Assembly (NCBI GenBank): GCA_028278345.1
Contig: JANQEL010000235.1
Span: forward strand, 62,001 to 126,000
Source: Myxococcota bacterium
GTDB taxonomy: Bacteria; Myxococcota_A; UBA9160; UBA4427
Direction: 5' to 3'
Length of the DNA: 64,000 bases
The notes under the pieces are model-generated. The model did no database searches. It saw nothing but the letters and a program-made list of their open reading frames with translations, and was not told where the DNA came from. Below, one piece after another: positions 63,581-64,000 of the stretch. The position numbers and the translations under genes were made by a program. The stretch's first letter is position 1. Each line of letters opens with the position of its first letter.

Positions 63581-64000
63581 GTGATCGAGGCCGTCCTCGC
63601 CACGCTGGGTTGGCTCGTGTTCGGCGCGCCCTCGAGCGCGGTACTGATTCGCGCGGGTCGACCGGGGTTGGCGATCGGTGTCATGCCATTCGCAGGCATG
63701 CTCGCCCTGCTCGTTCCGGTGATCGTGGCGGCCTGGACGGGCGGCTCGCTCGCGGGCCAGGCGGTCGGCGCGGGGCTCACGTCACTCGTGCTCGCCGCGT
63801 TCATTGCATGGCAGTGCGATCGCAGCGGGAAGGAGGCCGCTGCCCCCATCGACATGTTCGCGCTGATGACCGGTTTGGCGCTGCTCGTCGGAGTCGGAGT
63901 GCTGAACCTGGTGCTGGGCTTCGCGTATGCGGAAGGCGTTCCCAACTACGACCACGACGCGTATCAGATGTGGCTGTTGCGCGCGAAGATCCTCGCCCAG
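63581..64000 (+). CDS. polytopic membrane protein, cut by window end
   Basis: This reading frame is absent from the ORF track because it runs off the right edge. From GTG 63581 it reads 140 codons without a stop: three to four hydrophobic helices ('LATLGWLVFGAPSSAVLIRA', 'MLALLVPVIVAAWTGG') and then 'VPNYDHDAYQMWLLRAKILA'. An acidic motif in this position is typical of GT-C membrane glycosyltransferases. The family is inferred only. Confidence 0.65.
   Translation, partial: MIEAVLATLGWLVFGAPSSAVLIRAGRPGLAIGVMPFAGMLALLVPVIVAAWTGGSLAGQAVGAGLTSLVLAAFIAWQCDRSGKEAAAPIDMFALMTGLALLVGVGVLNLVLGFAYAEGVPNYDHDAYQMWLLRAKILAQ

Overview
This is a 64 kb stretch of GC-rich chromosome from a Gram-negative, free-living bacterium. 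Evidence for the envelope type: lipoprotein signals, a Lol-like carrier, an LptM-like lipoprotein, TatBC and a PBP1B-type penicillin-binding protein. Gene content (FG-GAP and thrombospondin type 3 repeats, many proteins combining wHTH, TPR and AAA domains, PP2C phosphatase, SEL1-caspase, LLM-class flavin oxidoreductase) fits a Myxococcota or former Deltaproteobacteria-like lineage. That placement is inference; no rRNA gene is present. I found no tRNA, rRNA, CRISPR array or intact insertion sequence. Genes are dense, with many ATGA, GTGA or TAGTG stop-start overlaps.

Layout. 1-8.4 kb: accessory genes, namely a DUF2779 (Cas4/RecB-like) fragment at the left edge, a large uncharacterised protein, a divergent AAA_14/DUF4143 ATPase and Fic AMPylase pair, an exported SAM methyltransferase co-transcribed with its TetR regulator, and a retropepsin-like protease separated from a PDZ-like module by one in-frame stop. 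8.6-17.4 kb: a lower-GC block with a six-gene minus-strand operon (LolA-like protein, polyprenyl synthase, geranylgeranyl-reductase-like flavoprotein with a degenerate prenyl-synthase-like tail, 10-TM FtsX permease, histidine kinase, receiver protein) and a divergent LolD/MacB-type ATPase. A receiver regulator with a degenerate sigma-54 ATPase domain follows. I regard this as the best candidate for an undescribed system: regulated synthesis and transport of an isoprenoid lipid. 19.3-27.7 kb: a large signalling regulator, an exported protein, a lipoprotein metacaspase, and a trypsin-endonuclease fusion with a perfect CRP-like site upstream. 27.7-41.9 kb: HTTM protein, hairpin-controlled membrane protein, an LLM oxidoreductase operon, PP2C phosphatase, UbiA-like protein, two sugar or nucleotidyl transferases, GlnB, a DUF6502-DUF5666 pair, a TraB/GumN protein and small envelope proteins.

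42-46 kb holds a 1359-residue FG-GAP/ASPIC/TSP3/vanadium-haloperoxidase fusion. 46.4-50.7 kb is the housekeeping operon argH-lptM-dapF-dapA-dapB, with no lysA. 51-57 kb has PBP1B, a TPR lipoprotein, an IclR regulator and malic enzyme. 57.1-62 kb is the minus-strand set tatB-tatC-enoyl-CoA hydratase-GT-C membrane protein-sulfotransferase. Immediately upstream of tatB lies a 167 bp MITE-like element, followed by a run of three stem-loops that share a seven-cytosine loop and pair fully only as minus-strand RNA. The window ends with a PilZ gene and two plus-strand envelope genes preceded by twin palindromes about three helical turns apart.
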